This document shows positions 1-9,613 of a stretch of DNA of 64,000 bases, piece by piece. The position numbers and the translations under genes were made by a program. Below the pieces are notes generated by a model. That model saw only the letters and a list, made by a program, of their open reading frames with translations. It had not been told where the DNA came from and searched no databases. Origin of the DNA: Peptostreptococcaceae bacterium oral taxon 113 str. W5053. GTDB lineage: Bacteria > Bacillota > Clostridia > Tissierellales > Peptoniphilaceae. Numbering within the stretch: the stretch's first letter is position 1; each line of letters starts with the position of its first letter. The DNA is taken from contig KI259812.1 of the NCBI GenBank assembly GCA_000467935.1, forward strand, positions 49,224-113,223, in the 5' to 3' direction.

Positions 1-111
1 CCGGGAGATAAAGTTCAAATAGACATCAAGCATGTGCCGGATGAATGGATTCGTTTTCCAGAGAGTGTTTTGTCAAGTACCTTTTTTAATTTATTGACGT
101 TTTTATTATGA
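1..111 (+). CDS. C-terminal end of an unidentified protein (cut by window edge)
   Basis: An open frame runs from the first base to a TGA at 109-111 and encodes the last 36 residues of a protein that starts outside the window. The tail begins PGDKVQIDIKH and ends in a short hydrophobic stretch (NLLTFLL). No motif identifies a family. It is followed by an AT-rich gap and then by genes on the opposite strand. It could also be a chance open frame, since only 36 codons are visible. Confidence 0.35.
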   Translation, partial: PGDKVQIDIKHVPDEWIRFPESVLSSTFFNLLTFLL

Positions 112-192
112 AAATTGAGTAAGAAAAAAACAGCAAACCTATTTTGATTTACTGTTTCTCAAATTGTTATATTCAATTAGACAAACTGGAAT

Positions 193-1038
193 TTACCTTT
201 CTTCTATCATTTTCAAAGCGTTATTTTTACATATATCCTCTGCTTCATCCAGTGAAAAATCCATTTCATCAAGTATTTCAAAATATTTATCATAAATTTC
301 AGTTGGCTTTAAACATCTGCTATCCGGATAATCTGTTGCAAAAACCAGCTTCTCAACACCTATTGAACGTAAAATCTCATTTGTTTTCTTTATTCCAAAT
401 CTATTGACATAATCAGGTAAAATAGCTGAAATATTAAAGTATGCATTCATTCCGTATAATTCTTCAAATTGAAATCCGCCTAAATGAGCTATTGATAATT
501 TTGCTTTAGGATATTTATTTAACATTTTTTTAATTCTGCCCGGTGAACATACATCATCTTTTAAATGTTCTCTTGGATATGAATGAATTTCAAGTAAAAT
601 GTTTTTATCACTTACATATTCAAATATTTTATCATAATAGTAAGCATCAATAGGATATCCTGTATTTGTAGGATGAAGTTTAATACCTATGAATTCATCC
701 TTAACAAGTACTTTATTTAATTCGTCCAATGTATCATTAATGTTTTTTCTAATATCAACATCAGAAAAACAGCACAGTTTTTCGGGTATTCCTGCTGCTA
801 TATCAAGCATATTAGAATGTACTGTTTCAACATTAAAATCCATAGAAAGCATGTACGGATCGTTAAAAGGCATGACAAAAGCCATTTCAATATTATACTG
901 TTCCATAATCTTTCTATAATCATTTACACTTCCATAGTCTGCAAATGGAGAGTTATATCCACTGTTAGCTTTAATAACATCCTCCGGCATTAAGTGGATA
1001 TGTGCATCTACTTTAAGTATTTCTTTCCAATTAACCAT
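193..1038 (-). CDS. Amidohydrolase-family metal-dependent hydrolase (amidohydrolase_2 type)
   Basis: About 281 residues. The N-terminus carries the metal-binding DAHIH pair (HxH near residues 12-14), followed by a TIM-barrel-like succession: GIKLHPT, LLEIHSYP, LSIAHLGG and FATDYPDSR. The last has the conserved aspartate after strand 8. This order is typical of the Amidohydro_2 family (decarboxylases and lactone or amide hydrolases), so a hydrolytic or decarboxylating enzyme on a small organic acid is likely; the substrate cannot be read. The start at 1038 is chosen because AAAAGGTGG lies 5 bases upstream; a GTG at 1047 would overlap that site. It is the last gene of a minus-strand run of small accessory genes (3103 to 193), 15 bases after a GNAT gene. 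Confidence 0.75.
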   Translation of the reverse strand: MVNWKEILKVDAHIHLMPEDVIKANSGYNSPFADYGSVNDYRKIMEQYNIEMAFVMPFNDPYMLSMDFNVETVHSNMLDIAAGIPEKLCCFSDVDIRKNINDTLDELNKVLVKDEFIGIKLHPTNTGYPIDAYYYDKIFEYVSDKNILLEIHSYPREHLKDDVCSPGRIKKMLNKYPKAKLSIAHLGGFQFEELYGMNAYFNISAILPDYVNRFGIKKTNEILRSIGVEKLVFATDYPDSRCLKPTEIYDKYFEILDEMDFSLDEAEDICKNNALKMIEER

Positions 1039-1053
1039 AGTTACCACCTTTTA

Positions 1054-1497
1054 TTATAAATTTCTACGCAAATAAATCATATCAACCAATTTAACTCCGT
1101 CTTCATATATTGGATGATTATAATTATCTGTAAAAAAATTTTTGATAATATGTGAATGAGAAAATCCACACTTTATATAAAAACCAATAGTTGCAGGGCT
1201 ATCCCCTGTACCCACTTGTAATATAGAAAATTTATTTTTATATTTATTAGCAATAAAATCAATCAGACTTTTACCATAACCCATTCCCTGAAACTTCGGA
1301 TTAGTAGCAATATTTTTTATTTCAAGAATCCCGTTCCCTTCATCTGTGACTACACACTCAGATTTAACACCGTTATCATCTAAAATATACATTGTTCCCC
1401 TATTGATATATTTATCAATCATATCTTCCTGTTCATCAGCAAGAAACAGAAGCTCCATATATTGTTTTTTATTTTTACTAATTTCCAATATTTTCAT
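1054..1497 (-). CDS. GNAT-family N-acetyltransferase
   Basis: 147 residues, the usual size of a single GNAT domain. The acetyl-CoA binding motif A is visible as NPKFQGMGYGKSLIDFI, i.e. the Q/RxxGxG/A pattern, after the beta-strand IKNIATNP. The later motif with GFYIKCGF matches the typical C-terminal part of the fold (fYxkcGF). A ribosome site, TAGGA, lies 7 bases before the ATG. It should transfer an acetyl group from acetyl-CoA to an amine of an unknown small molecule or peptide. It is one of two GNAT genes in the same minus-strand run, which fits an accessory detoxification or resistance-type gene collection. Confidence 0.8.
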   Translation of the reverse strand: MKILEISKNKKQYMELLFLADEQEDMIDKYINRGTMYILDDNGVKSECVVTDEGNGILEIKNIATNPKFQGMGYGKSLIDFIANKYKNKFSILQVGTGDSPATIGFYIKCGFSHSHIIKNFFTDNYNHPIYEDGVKLVDMIYLRRNL

Positions 1498-1546
1498 AAT
1501 TCTATCCTACAATATTTCATTTTTAACTTTTATAAACTGAAAGTTG

Positions 1547-1954
1547 TCAATTTATTCTCTTTAGTAAAAAGTATTCAGAATAGCCATCTTCTGCATTTTC
1601 GTAACAACCGACACATTGGTAACCCAATGCGTCGTAAAACTCTTTTCCCTGCCAGTCGAAAGTATCCAGCCGGATGGTATTGATGCCCATTGCAGCTGCC
1701 CTTTTTTCCATCTCGCAGATTAACTGGGCACCTATGCCTCTTCTCCTGTATTCTTCATCAACAAATACAGTGGATACATAGAGGATTTTGAATGCCGTAA
1801 TACAGGCATCCAATCCGGCGATTAATTTACCCTTATCTTCAACTCCAATCTGGATATATCCACCCATTTTATAAGTGATGTAGTTTTCGTCAAATGAACT
1901 CAGTCGCATTTCAATGTCCTCAACTTGCTCTTCATTCAAATCTATGATTTCCAT
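1547..1954 (-). CDS. GNAT-family N-acetyltransferase
   Basis: About 135 residues starting MEIIDLNEEQ; the start at 1954 has AAGGAGAT 8 bases upstream and is preferred over an in-frame ATG at 1993 that would lie inside the neighbouring gene. Motif A is clear: VDEEYRRRGIGAQLICEME, with the RRxGIG loop that binds the acetyl-CoA pyrophosphate. The C-terminal half has FYDALGYQCVG, the usual motif B region. The base composition is slightly richer in GC than its AT-rich neighbours, so it may have a separate origin. The acceptor substrate is unknown. Confidence 0.8.
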   Translation of the reverse strand: MEIIDLNEEQVEDIEMRLSSFDENYITYKMGGYIQIGVEDKGKLIAGLDACITAFKILYVSTVFVDEEYRRRGIGAQLICEMEKRAAAMGINTIRLDTFDWQGKEFYDALGYQCVGCYENAEDGYSEYFLLKRIN

Positions 1955-1982
1955 ATAAGCGTATCTCCTTACAAATTCTAAT

Positions 1983-2480
1983 TTACCTATCACTGATTTC
2001 TTTAGCTAATCTACCCTTTGGCAGTTTCCTATTTTTAATCCGTCTCAATAAAACTAAAGGATTATAACTGTAAGACAATCGTATTTTGTAATAGTTTATC
2101 CACTCAATTACCGCAAATGCCAGGATGAAAATTGCAGAAATCATAACAGTAACATTAACATAATTAAGTATAATTATTGGAATACCAAGGCATAATAAAA
2201 TAAAATCAACAATTTTAAGTATGCTGTATATCTTTTTTGTATTTGTTACGGCAAATTGTGGAGTGGATAACCTCTTTAACAAAATTAACCAGTATATTGA
2301 GCCTTGTATAAGAATTAAACTCAATACAGCCAACTGATATATCACAGAAATTAACATTTTTGTACTTATAAGCCACTTTTTGAAAATAAAAAGACATATC
2401 CAAAATGATATAACAGCCACAAGTTCACCTGTCCATAATTTTGTAAGTTCGTGTTTTATCTTATTTTTTGGTGTTTTCAT
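1983..2480 (-). CDS. Hypothetical four-helix membrane protein
   Basis: 165 residues with four hydrophobic segments at about residues 19-36, 43-69, 87-108 and 109-128, and a basic C-terminal tail (RRIKNRKLPKGRLAKEI). The short cytoplasmic N-terminus is lysine-rich, so both ends are likely inside. GAGGAAG precedes the ATG by 4-5 bases. I do not recognise a family. It lies 28 bases before a GNAT gene and 20 bases after an alpha/beta hydrolase gene on the same strand and is probably co-transcribed with them. Confidence 0.6.
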   Translation of the reverse strand: MKTPKNKIKHELTKLWTGELVAVISFWICLFIFKKWLISTKMLISVIYQLAVLSLILIQGSIYWLILLKRLSTPQFAVTNTKKIYSILKIVDFILLCLGIPIIILNYVNVTVMISAIFILAFAVIEWINYYKIRLSYSYNPLVLLRRIKNRKLPKGRLAKEISDR

Positions 2481-2500
2481 GTTCTTCCTCTGTAAATTTG

Positions 2501-3103
2501 TTAAAGATTGCTTTTAATCCAGTTATCTAAAAAATCCATTTGTTCCTTTGTATGAAACCAATGTTCTCCACCACTCATAATTGTTATATTTGCATTTATT
2601 TTTTTAGAAAAATCAGTTATTGTACTAATTGATGTTATAGTATCTTTTTCAGCATAAAGAATTTCAGTAGGTATATTCCAATGTATAGGATTTTTTCTTA
2701 CATACGACAGATATTCCCAAGATAATGTTTCTCCAAAAGAAGTTTCTATTTCTTTTTTTATGTTAAGTTTTTCTTCTGACACATTTGCCCAAATCATCAT
2801 ATCTAAAATCAATCTTTCCATATCTACAATTGGAGATATTAACATGGTTTTTTCAATTTTTTTGTCGGCTAAAGAAATTAATGAAAAATATGCCCCTATG
2901 CTGTTTGCAATTAGGATTGTTTTATTATATTCAGATATAATCGAATCAAAATAATTGGAAAACTCAACTTTGGCATCCCACGGACTTCCTGATTTATAAT
3001 CAAATCCTATAATATCAAAATCATCATTAAAAAATTTTCTATAATAATTAGCTTCTTCTGCATTTCCACCTTTTCCATGGACATAAACAATTGCATTTTT
3101 CAT
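2501..3103 (-). CDS. Small alpha/beta-hydrolase-fold protein
   Basis: 200 residues. It opens with IVYVHGKGGN (oxyanion-hole HGxGG region), has the nucleophile elbow ANSIGAY (G/A-x-S-x-G, serine near residue 68), an acid-bearing strand LYAEKDT after strand 7, and a final histidine in GGEHWFH. That gives a plausible Ser-Asp-His triad in the proper order. The size is typical of minimal serine hydrolases/esterases of the YdeN/RBBP9 type. The substrate is unknown. A GAGGTAATAA ribosome site precedes the ATG. It is the first gene of the minus-strand run; a large non-coding stretch with an IS remnant lies upstream. Confidence 0.75.
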   Translation of the reverse strand: MKNAIVYVHGKGGNAEEANYYRKFFNDDFDIIGFDYKSGSPWDAKVEFSNYFDSIISEYNKTILIANSIGAYFSLISLADKKIEKTMLISPIVDMERLILDMMIWANVSEEKLNIKKEIETSFGETLSWEYLSYVRKNPIHWNIPTEILYAEKDTITSISTITDFSKKINANITIMSGGEHWFHTKEQMDFLDNWIKSNL

Positions 3104-3559
3104 TTATTACCTCGTCAAATTAGAAGTTGTCGGGCTAATGTGCTTGCTTAATAAACTCAGTCACGCCTGCGCTGATAAATGTCCAGACTCACTCCGGTTC
3201 TTCTGTAAGATGCTGTTATGTTTTGGCTCTGTTGACGAAAAACCTAATGCGCTCACTTAGGTATTATCAGCTTTGGCTGTTTAACTTATGGATAATAATA
3301 ATAAACAAACACATCAGCACATTGGGTGTGTGAGGGTAGCTGTCTTAAATTTGGTATTTGAGTTATCAATTACAATAAAATTTATTTATTCTTAAAATTC
3401 GCTCTTATCTCACATTTCAAAACTCTTTGTAAAGCTTTATGATGCCAGCTCCGAATGATAAATTCTAATTTGTTTCATTCCATATTTATGATATTATACC
3501 ATTTTGCCACTTAATTTTATAGCACTAACTCGTGCTTCTTTACCTGTGTTATCTAGTGT
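3104..3559. other. Non-coding stretch upstream of the hydrolase gene
   Basis: No convincing coding frame on either strand. The middle part (3130-3290) has short imperfect dyads and is less AT-rich than its surroundings, but nothing matches a tRNA, riboswitch or recombination site I can name. The stretch from 3460 to 3500 is one arm of an inverted repeat described separately. It probably contains the promoter of the minus-strand gene run, but no clear -35/-10 pair stood out. Confidence 0.5.
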
Positions 3560-3843
3560 TGTCAAACATATGTGATAAGAAAACCATCCAGTAGTATTTC
3601 TAAAAGGGCATACTTGCCATTTACAAACAATGCATATTTCTGTTAAGGAGGAAAGCGAAGCGTACCTTGACTGGTGTGGTAAAGTTCAACGAGGGTTCGT
3701 TTGAAATCCTCGTCGTAATGATTTCTTGTGGACATAAAGATACCTCCTTGTGGTGTATAAAAGAATAGTATATCTATTCAGTTAATGTGTCCACTTTTAT
3801 AAGTATAGTGCATATCGGATGGCTTTGTCACATATGTTTGACA
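3560..3843 (-). mobile_element. Deleted IS3-type insertion sequence remnant with terminal inverted repeats
   Basis: The left end TGTCAAACATATGTGATAAG (from 3560) and the right end, read on the other strand from 3843 as TGTCAAACATATGTGACAAA, are near-identical; the similarity extends to CCATCC about 28 bases in. Ends beginning 5'-TG and ending CA-3' are usual for the IS3 family. Inside, on the minus strand, lies the start of a transposase gene (3735-3643). The element is only 284 bp, so nearly all of orfA and all of orfB are gone; it is MITE-sized. No clear target duplication is seen at the edges. Confidence 0.7.
3643..3735 (-). pseudogene. IS3-family transposase orfA, N-terminal stub
   Basis: A strong AAGGAGGT ribosome site precedes an ATG at 3735. 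The 30 codons read MSTRNHYDEDFKRTLVELYH then TSQGTLRFPP and stop. The opening (R-N-x-Y-D-x-D-F-K-R-x-x-V-x-L-Y) is the start of the helix-turn-helix of IS3-type OrfA proteins, normally about 90-100 residues long. The reading frame leaves homology after about 27 residues and ends at TAA, so the gene is a decayed remnant without orfB. Confidence 0.7.
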
Positions 3844-3955
3844 ATCCTAGAAATAATATAGAGTCAAATAAGAATTAGACTTATAAAATTGGGCTAAAGT
3901 ATGCTATAATGTTACGAATATTGAGTGAAACAAATTAGAATTTGCGAAAGCAATA

Positions 3956-4018
3956 ATGTATGAAATTGATCGTATCTGTTTGGGTGTTAAAGATATGGAA
4001 AGAACAATGGAGGTAATA
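3956..4018 (+). pseudogene. N-terminal stub of a VOC/glyoxalase-family gene
   Basis: The 21 codons from the ATG at 3956 read MYEIDRICLGVKDMERTMEV then I. The pattern hxxIDHICLxVxDxExTxxFY is the first beta-strand and helix of vicinal-oxygen-chelate proteins (glyoxalase/bleomycin-resistance type). It then runs in frame, without stop, into the ATG of a membrane protein gene at 4019. The likely explanation is a deletion that fused the start of a VOC gene to the next gene; the GGAGG used by that gene lies inside the stub. Confidence 0.45.
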
Positions 4019-4417
4019 ATGAAAAAAATCTGGAATAGCTGGCTAAAAGAGGCTGTATTTATTTACAGTATTATCTATACAATTGCAACAATTGTTAATA
4101 GTATCGCATATCTGATTCAGGGGATCAGATATGATCCAAGTGGTAATTGGCATGAACTCACAAGAGCATTGATTGTTCTTATTGGTGTTATTGCGTATGA
4201 ACTGGCGATGCATTTGCCTATAAAAAATATATTTTTCAGAACAGTGATTGTGTATGTAGTTACTTTAGCGTGTGCATTTTTTACTGTATGGTCAACTCAA
4301 TTTATTGAGCCACTGGCAAAAAGTGCATATAAAGATATTTTTATGAATTATACAGGTTTGTTTCTAGTTATTGCTATAATCATAGTCATATTTCAAAAGA
4401 TAAGGCATAAAAAATGA
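4019..4417 (+). CDS. Hypothetical four-helix membrane protein (DUF6608-like)
   Basis: 132 residues from the ATG at 4019, which has ATGGAGGTAATA directly before it. Four hydrophobic segments are visible at about residues 11-32, 46-66, 72-94 and 104-125, with a basic tail (FQKIRHKK). The pattern, including GNWHELTRALIVLIGVIAYE, resembles small uncharacterised clostridial membrane proteins often found next to PadR or TetR regulators; the family name is a memory-based guess. An in-frame start at 3956 would add a VOC-like stub, which I treat as a fossil. A truncated PadR regulator gene faces it downstream. Confidence 0.55.
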   Translation: MKKIWNSWLKEAVFIYSIIYTIATIVNSIAYLIQGIRYDPSGNWHELTRALIVLIGVIAYELAMHLPIKNIFFRTVIVYVVTLACAFFTVWSTQFIEPLAKSAYKDIFMNYTGLFLVIAIIIVIFQKIRHKK

Positions 4418-4501
4418 ACACAATGGAAGCTTGATCAGATAATTTAATTTTTTATTTTGTTACTGAATATAAATAATCATACAAATCCCAGCTTGTCTGA
4501 T

Positions 4502-4828
4502 TCAAACAATTAAATAAAAGCTATAACATAGCAACTTACGAAACAGCAAATCAAATGATGTGTACAAAAAAGCTGGACACAATATTAAATAGTTTATGCC
4601 ATGGATGCTTTCCTGTTTTCTGTCCTCGGTCTTTTCACATGGAGTAATCCATCCTTTTTGTAAGGTAGTCAATGCTTCATGCAACGTTCCTGCGCCAAGC
4701 ATTAAACGCCCATGGGTTATTTCATCAATAAACTGCATAATTGCATATCCATGCCTCGGAGCATATAAGGATAGTAATATATAGAAAGTCACTTCTGTTA
4801 GCGCATCGCCTTTCATATGATCTCTCAA
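4502..4828 (-). pseudogene. PadR-family transcriptional regulator, frameshifted and truncated
   Basis: The first about 66 residues are a clear PadR winged-helix domain: TEVTFYILLSLYAPRHGYAI, then LMLGAGTLHEALTTLQ and GWITPCEKTEDRK. After EDRKQ the sequence leaves the family (normally a wing strand followed by Y.iTd.G...), turning into a hydrophobic tail that ends at residue 108, and the helical dimerisation domain is missing. One lysine seems lost in TLQKGW (usually QKKGW). A TTG start at 4828 with GAAGGAAGGG 9 bases upstream, or an ATG at 4816, is possible. The protein probably cannot dimerise normally. Confidence 0.65.
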
Positions 4829-4858
4829 TGCAGTCGTCCCTTCCTTCGTATACCATAT

Positions 4859-4881
4859 GACGTCTACTGTATTTAGACATC
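4859..4881. promoter_or_regulatory. Dyad operator upstream of the padR fragment
   Basis: GACGTCTA-N7-TAGACATC is a near-perfect 8-bp inverted repeat (one mismatch) 30 bases before the start of the padR fragment. PadR-type regulators bind dyads of this size and usually repress their own promoter. A TTGACG element lies further upstream on the minus strand (about 4907-4902). The dyad is visible; that PadR binds it is an inference. Confidence 0.5.
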
Positions 4882-5329
4882 ACTAACCGTTATATTCGTC
4901 AATAGGCGTACTTGATTTTTATTTTTGTTAGTTCCTGTTTATTGAAGCTCTTGCCCCGTCAAAGAAAAAGCGTCAATAAAACAGAAATAGCACTTGACAA
5001 AACGCATCATGCTTTGATTGTCATTATTTTTAATGACAGCATTTCCGGTGTTGTTCAATAGAGTTTATGCGGATTGAATGTTTTTTAAGGAACGGAGAGC
5101 GATAACAACATTTGGGCTGTTGTTATTTCAGAGAGGTGAAATTTCTTGGGAAGATCATCTTCGACGATGGGTATTTTGAGAGGCATGGATATGGAAAAAG
5201 GAAAGGGCGGAAAGAGGATGGTTTATAGGAAAAGATGGAGTGCTATCCTTTGTTTTTGCGGAATATAAAAGTATCTCTTCCCTTTACTTTATGGTAAAAT
5301 ATAGAGAAAGATTTATTGTGAGGGATAGT
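4882..5329. other. Intergenic stretch between padR fragment and lipid kinase
   Basis: Divergent upstream regions of two genes. It contains a hairpin-forming AACAACATTTGGGCTGTTGTT (about 5106-5126) and a 40-codon frame from a TTG at 5146 with GAGAGGTG before it, which I do not accept as a gene because it shows no recognisable sequence. The TAAAAT at about 5295 may be a -10 element for the lipid kinase gene. Base composition changes here from AT-rich accessory DNA to the more GC-rich core. Confidence 0.4.
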
Positions 5330-6250
5330 ATGAGAAAAGTTATGTTGATTCACAATTCCGTGGCCGGAATGGAGAAGCGTTTTATACGACAAAGAGAGGA
5401 TATATTAACGTATCTTTCCAAATATTTTGATGCGATTGAAATCAAATCGGAGGAGGAGCTAAGTACCGATTGTGCCAGAAGGGCTTGCAGAGAGGGTTTT
5501 GATTCCGTTGTGGCTATCGGCGGTGACGGAACTTTGGATGCGGTCGTAGCGGGAATGGCGGAGGAGGAATTTCGTCCGAAGCTTTGTTTTCTTCCCGGGG
5601 GGACGTTTAATCTCATTTGTCGTATGATGGGGCTTCCTATGAATTTGAAGCGGGCGCTTCATCGTTATAATTTTGAAAAAACGGTTAAGATGCATGTGGG
5701 TAAGGCCAATGACCGTTATTTTTCTTTTATTTTAAGTATCGGTGTGTTAAGTGAAGAGATTCACAATGTGAGTCGCAAGGATAAAAAGACCTATGGCGCT
5801 TTGGCTTATGCGGTGAATGTTTTAAAGGCTTTGCCGGCCATTCATACCAAGGAGATTCTTGTTTCTTCCAAAGATTTGGAGTATCACGGCGAGGTGGGTC
5901 ATTTGGCGTATATTCTAAATCAAAATTATATTTATTTTCGGGATGGAATTTTCAACAAAGAGGATTATTCCGGCGGGCTTTTGATGTTGACGAAGGATAA
6001 GAGTGTATTGACGGCTTTGCCGGTGCTGGCCACCGTGCTGGCTAAGCAAAAGAAGATGGAGCGAAATACATATATGATTGCCCGTGTGGATGATTTTGAT
6101 TTTGAGACGCCCGAAAGTGAGACGGAGTTTGATTTGGATGGAGATTTGGCGGGTAAAACGCCGGTTCATGTTCAGGTTTTAAGAGAGCATTTGGATGTGT
6201 ATTTGCCGAAAAAACAGGGCTTGTTTGCTTTCTTTGGGAAAAAATCATGA
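5330..6250 (+). CDS. Diacylglycerol kinase-family lipid kinase (YegS/BmrU-like)
   Basis: 306 residues from the ATG at 5330, which has GAGGGA 6 bases upstream. The catalytic domain shows the family's glycine-rich loop, AIGGDGTLDAVVAG, near residue 65-78, followed by LCFLPGGTFNLICRMMGLP, the GGTxN substrate/ATP motif. The later KMHVGKAN and FILSIGVLSEEI segments match the second domain of the family. Such enzymes phosphorylate diacylglycerol or related lipids with ATP at the membrane to return them to phospholipid synthesis. A glycerol catabolism cluster follows after 344 bases, a sensible but not necessarily functional neighbour. An N-terminal extension to 5240 lacks a ribosome site. Confidence 0.8.
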   Translation: MRKVMLIHNSVAGMEKRFIRQREDILTYLSKYFDAIEIKSEEELSTDCARRACREGFDSVVAIGGDGTLDAVVAGMAEEEFRPKLCFLPGGTFNLICRMMGLPMNLKRALHRYNFEKTVKMHVGKANDRYFSFILSIGVLSEEIHNVSRKDKKTYGALAYAVNVLKALPAIHTKEILVSSKDLEYHGEVGHLAYILNQNYIYFRDGIFNKEDYSGGLLMLTKDKSVLTALPVLATVLAKQKKMERNTYMIARVDDFDFETPESETEFDLDGDLAGKTPVHVQVLREHLDVYLPKKQGLFAFFGKKS

Positions 6251-8091
<1,841 letters not shown>

Positions 8092-8173
8092 GCATCGATG
8101 TTGGGTCGTTGAACACGGAGAGACTTTTTTTCGTACTCTTTTTAGGACTGGAATTACAGAAAGGATGTAGAGA

Positions 8174-9613
8174 ATGTTTGACGTGATTGTCATTGGGGCC
8201 GGTGTGGTGGGAGCGGCTATCGCTCGGGAATTGTCCCAATATGATTTGAAGATTTTGGTTTTGGAAAAGTCCGTTGAACCCGGGCAGGGAACGACGAAGG
8301 CCAACAGTGCCGTTGTTCATGCAGGTTATGACTGTAAGGCAGGCAGCTTGAAGGCGAAGATGAATGTGTTGGGGAATAAGCTTTATCCGGAGTTGGCGAA
8401 AAAGCTGAAATTTCCCTTTATGCAAAACGGTTCTTTTGTCATTGCTTTTGACGACGAGGAGATGGAAACCTTAAAGGCACTTTATCAGCAGGGTTTGGAG
8501 AACGGCTGTGAACAATTGGAACTTTGGAGCAGGGAAAAGACTTTACAGGAGGAGCCGGCTTTGTCTTCTCAGGTGAGAGGGTCTTTGTATTCCGCTCTTG
8601 CCGGGGTGACGGATCCTTTCCTGGCTTGTTATGCTTTTTTGGATCAAGGGATTTTAAACGGCGTCGAGCTGAAATGTGAAGAGAAGGTTATCGCTTTGGA
8701 GAAAAGGGGACAAGGGCTTCGAGTACTTACCCGGAAGGGCAGTTACGAAAGTCGATATGTCATCAACGCTGCCGGTTTGTATTCGGATAAAATCGCCAAT
8801 ATGGCGGGGGATTTCGATTTTGTGATTCATCCGACCAAAGGGGAATATCGTATGATAGAGAGTAAAGACAATCCGGTGGTCAAACGAACGATTTTTCAAA
8901 CGCCGACCAAAAAGGGAAAAGGGGTTTTGGTGGCTATGACGACCCATGGAAACTATATCACAGGTCCTACGTCAAGAGTGGTGGATAATCCGGAGTGTAG
9001 CGATGTGGATGATGAAGGTCTTGCCGTATTGGATGAGTGTTCCAAAAAAAGTGTACCCGGTCTTAATTTTATGCGCAGTATACGTGTGTTTAGCGGTGTG
9101 CGTGCAAAGCCGGATACAGGGGATTTTATGATTTATGCATCAAAAAATATGCAAGGTGTAATTCATGTTGGAGGGATTGAGTCTCCGGGTTTGGCGTCGG
9201 CGCCTGCTATCGGGCTCTATGTCAAAGAGCTTTTGGAAAAGTCCGGCTGTGTATTGCATCAAAAAGAAAATTTTATTGACGAGTTGCCGGAACCGGTGAT
9301 TATGCATCGTTTAAGCTTTCAAGAACAGGAGAAAAAAATCAGAGAAAATCCAAAATACGGCAAAATGATTTGCCGTTGTGAGTCGGTTAGTGAAGGAGAA
9401 ATTGTGGATGCTTTGCATTATCCCTGTCCTTCACGAACTTTGGACGGTGTGAAACGTCGGGTGCGGGCCGGCATGGGGCGATGTCAAGGAGGTTTTTGTG
9501 CTCCCAGGGTTTTGGAAATTTTATGTCGTGAACTTCATTTGGAACCGACGGAAATTTTGAAGGAAGATCAAGGCTCTTTTTTGGTGACGGGAAAATTAAA
9601 GGAGGACGCATAA
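8174..9613 (+). CDS. FAD-dependent glycerol-3-phosphate dehydrogenase-like protein with C-terminal [2Fe-2S] domain
   Basis: 479 residues. It begins with the Rossmann FAD motif VIVIGAGVVGAAIARELS, and the DAO-type fold follows, with INAAGLYSD and GVRAKPDTGDF. The last about 90 residues form a BFD-like [2Fe-2S] domain with cysteines in ICRCES (two) and GRCQGGFC (two). This architecture is that of the clostridial GlpA-like enzyme that oxidises glycerol 3-phosphate, working with the next two genes instead of a GlpB/GlpC membrane complex. It sits 82 bases after glpK and overlaps the next gene by one base (TAATG). L-2-hydroxyglutarate oxidase (LhgO) is a sequence relative, but the context favours glycerol 3-phosphate. 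Confidence 0.85.
   Translation: MFDVIVIGAGVVGAAIARELSQYDLKILVLEKSVEPGQGTTKANSAVVHAGYDCKAGSLKAKMNVLGNKLYPELAKKLKFPFMQNGSFVIAFDDEEMETLKALYQQGLENGCEQLELWSREKTLQEEPALSSQVRGSLYSALAGVTDPFLACYAFLDQGILNGVELKCEEKVIALEKRGQGLRVLTRKGSYESRYVINAAGLYSDKIANMAGDFDFVIHPTKGEYRMIESKDNPVVKRTIFQTPTKKGKGVLVAMTTHGNYITGPTSRVVDNPECSDVDDEGLAVLDECSKKSVPGLNFMRSIRVFSGVRAKPDTGDFMIYASKNMQGVIHVGGIESPGLASAPAIGLYVKELLEKSGCVLHQKENFIDELPEPVIMHRLSFQEQEKKIRENPKYGKMICRCESVSEGEIVDALHYPCPSRTLDGVKRRVRAGMGRCQGGFCAPRVLEILCRELHLEPTEILKEDQGSFLVTGKLKEDA

Larger units (their letters stand above)
3460..3943. repeat. Imperfect inverted repeat (arms 3460-3500 and 3903-3943) enclosing the IS remnant
   Basis: The left arm AAATTCTAATTTGTTTCATT at 3460 is matched on the opposite strand by 3943-3924; 20 of the first 21 bases (3460-3480 against 3943-3923) agree, and the similarity continues at about 14 of 20 further bases to 3500/3903. 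Each arm includes a TATAAT-like or ATTATA-like element. The arms lie about 60-100 bases outside the terminal repeats of the IS remnant. They may be ends of an older, larger element or a duplicated promoter region. Confidence 0.55.

Noticed and set aside
193..3530. Integron-type gene cassette array (small genes including two acetyltransferases on one strand)
   Set aside because: Genes are spaced by only 7-50 bases or less, leaving no room for attC sites between them, no GTTRRRY/RYYYAAC pairs were convincing, and no integrase is seen.
5146..5268. 40-codon frame with TTG start and GAGAGGTG before it
   Set aside because: Sequence (MGRSSSTMGILRGMDMEKGK...) shows no recognisable features; overlaps the leader of the lipid kinase.
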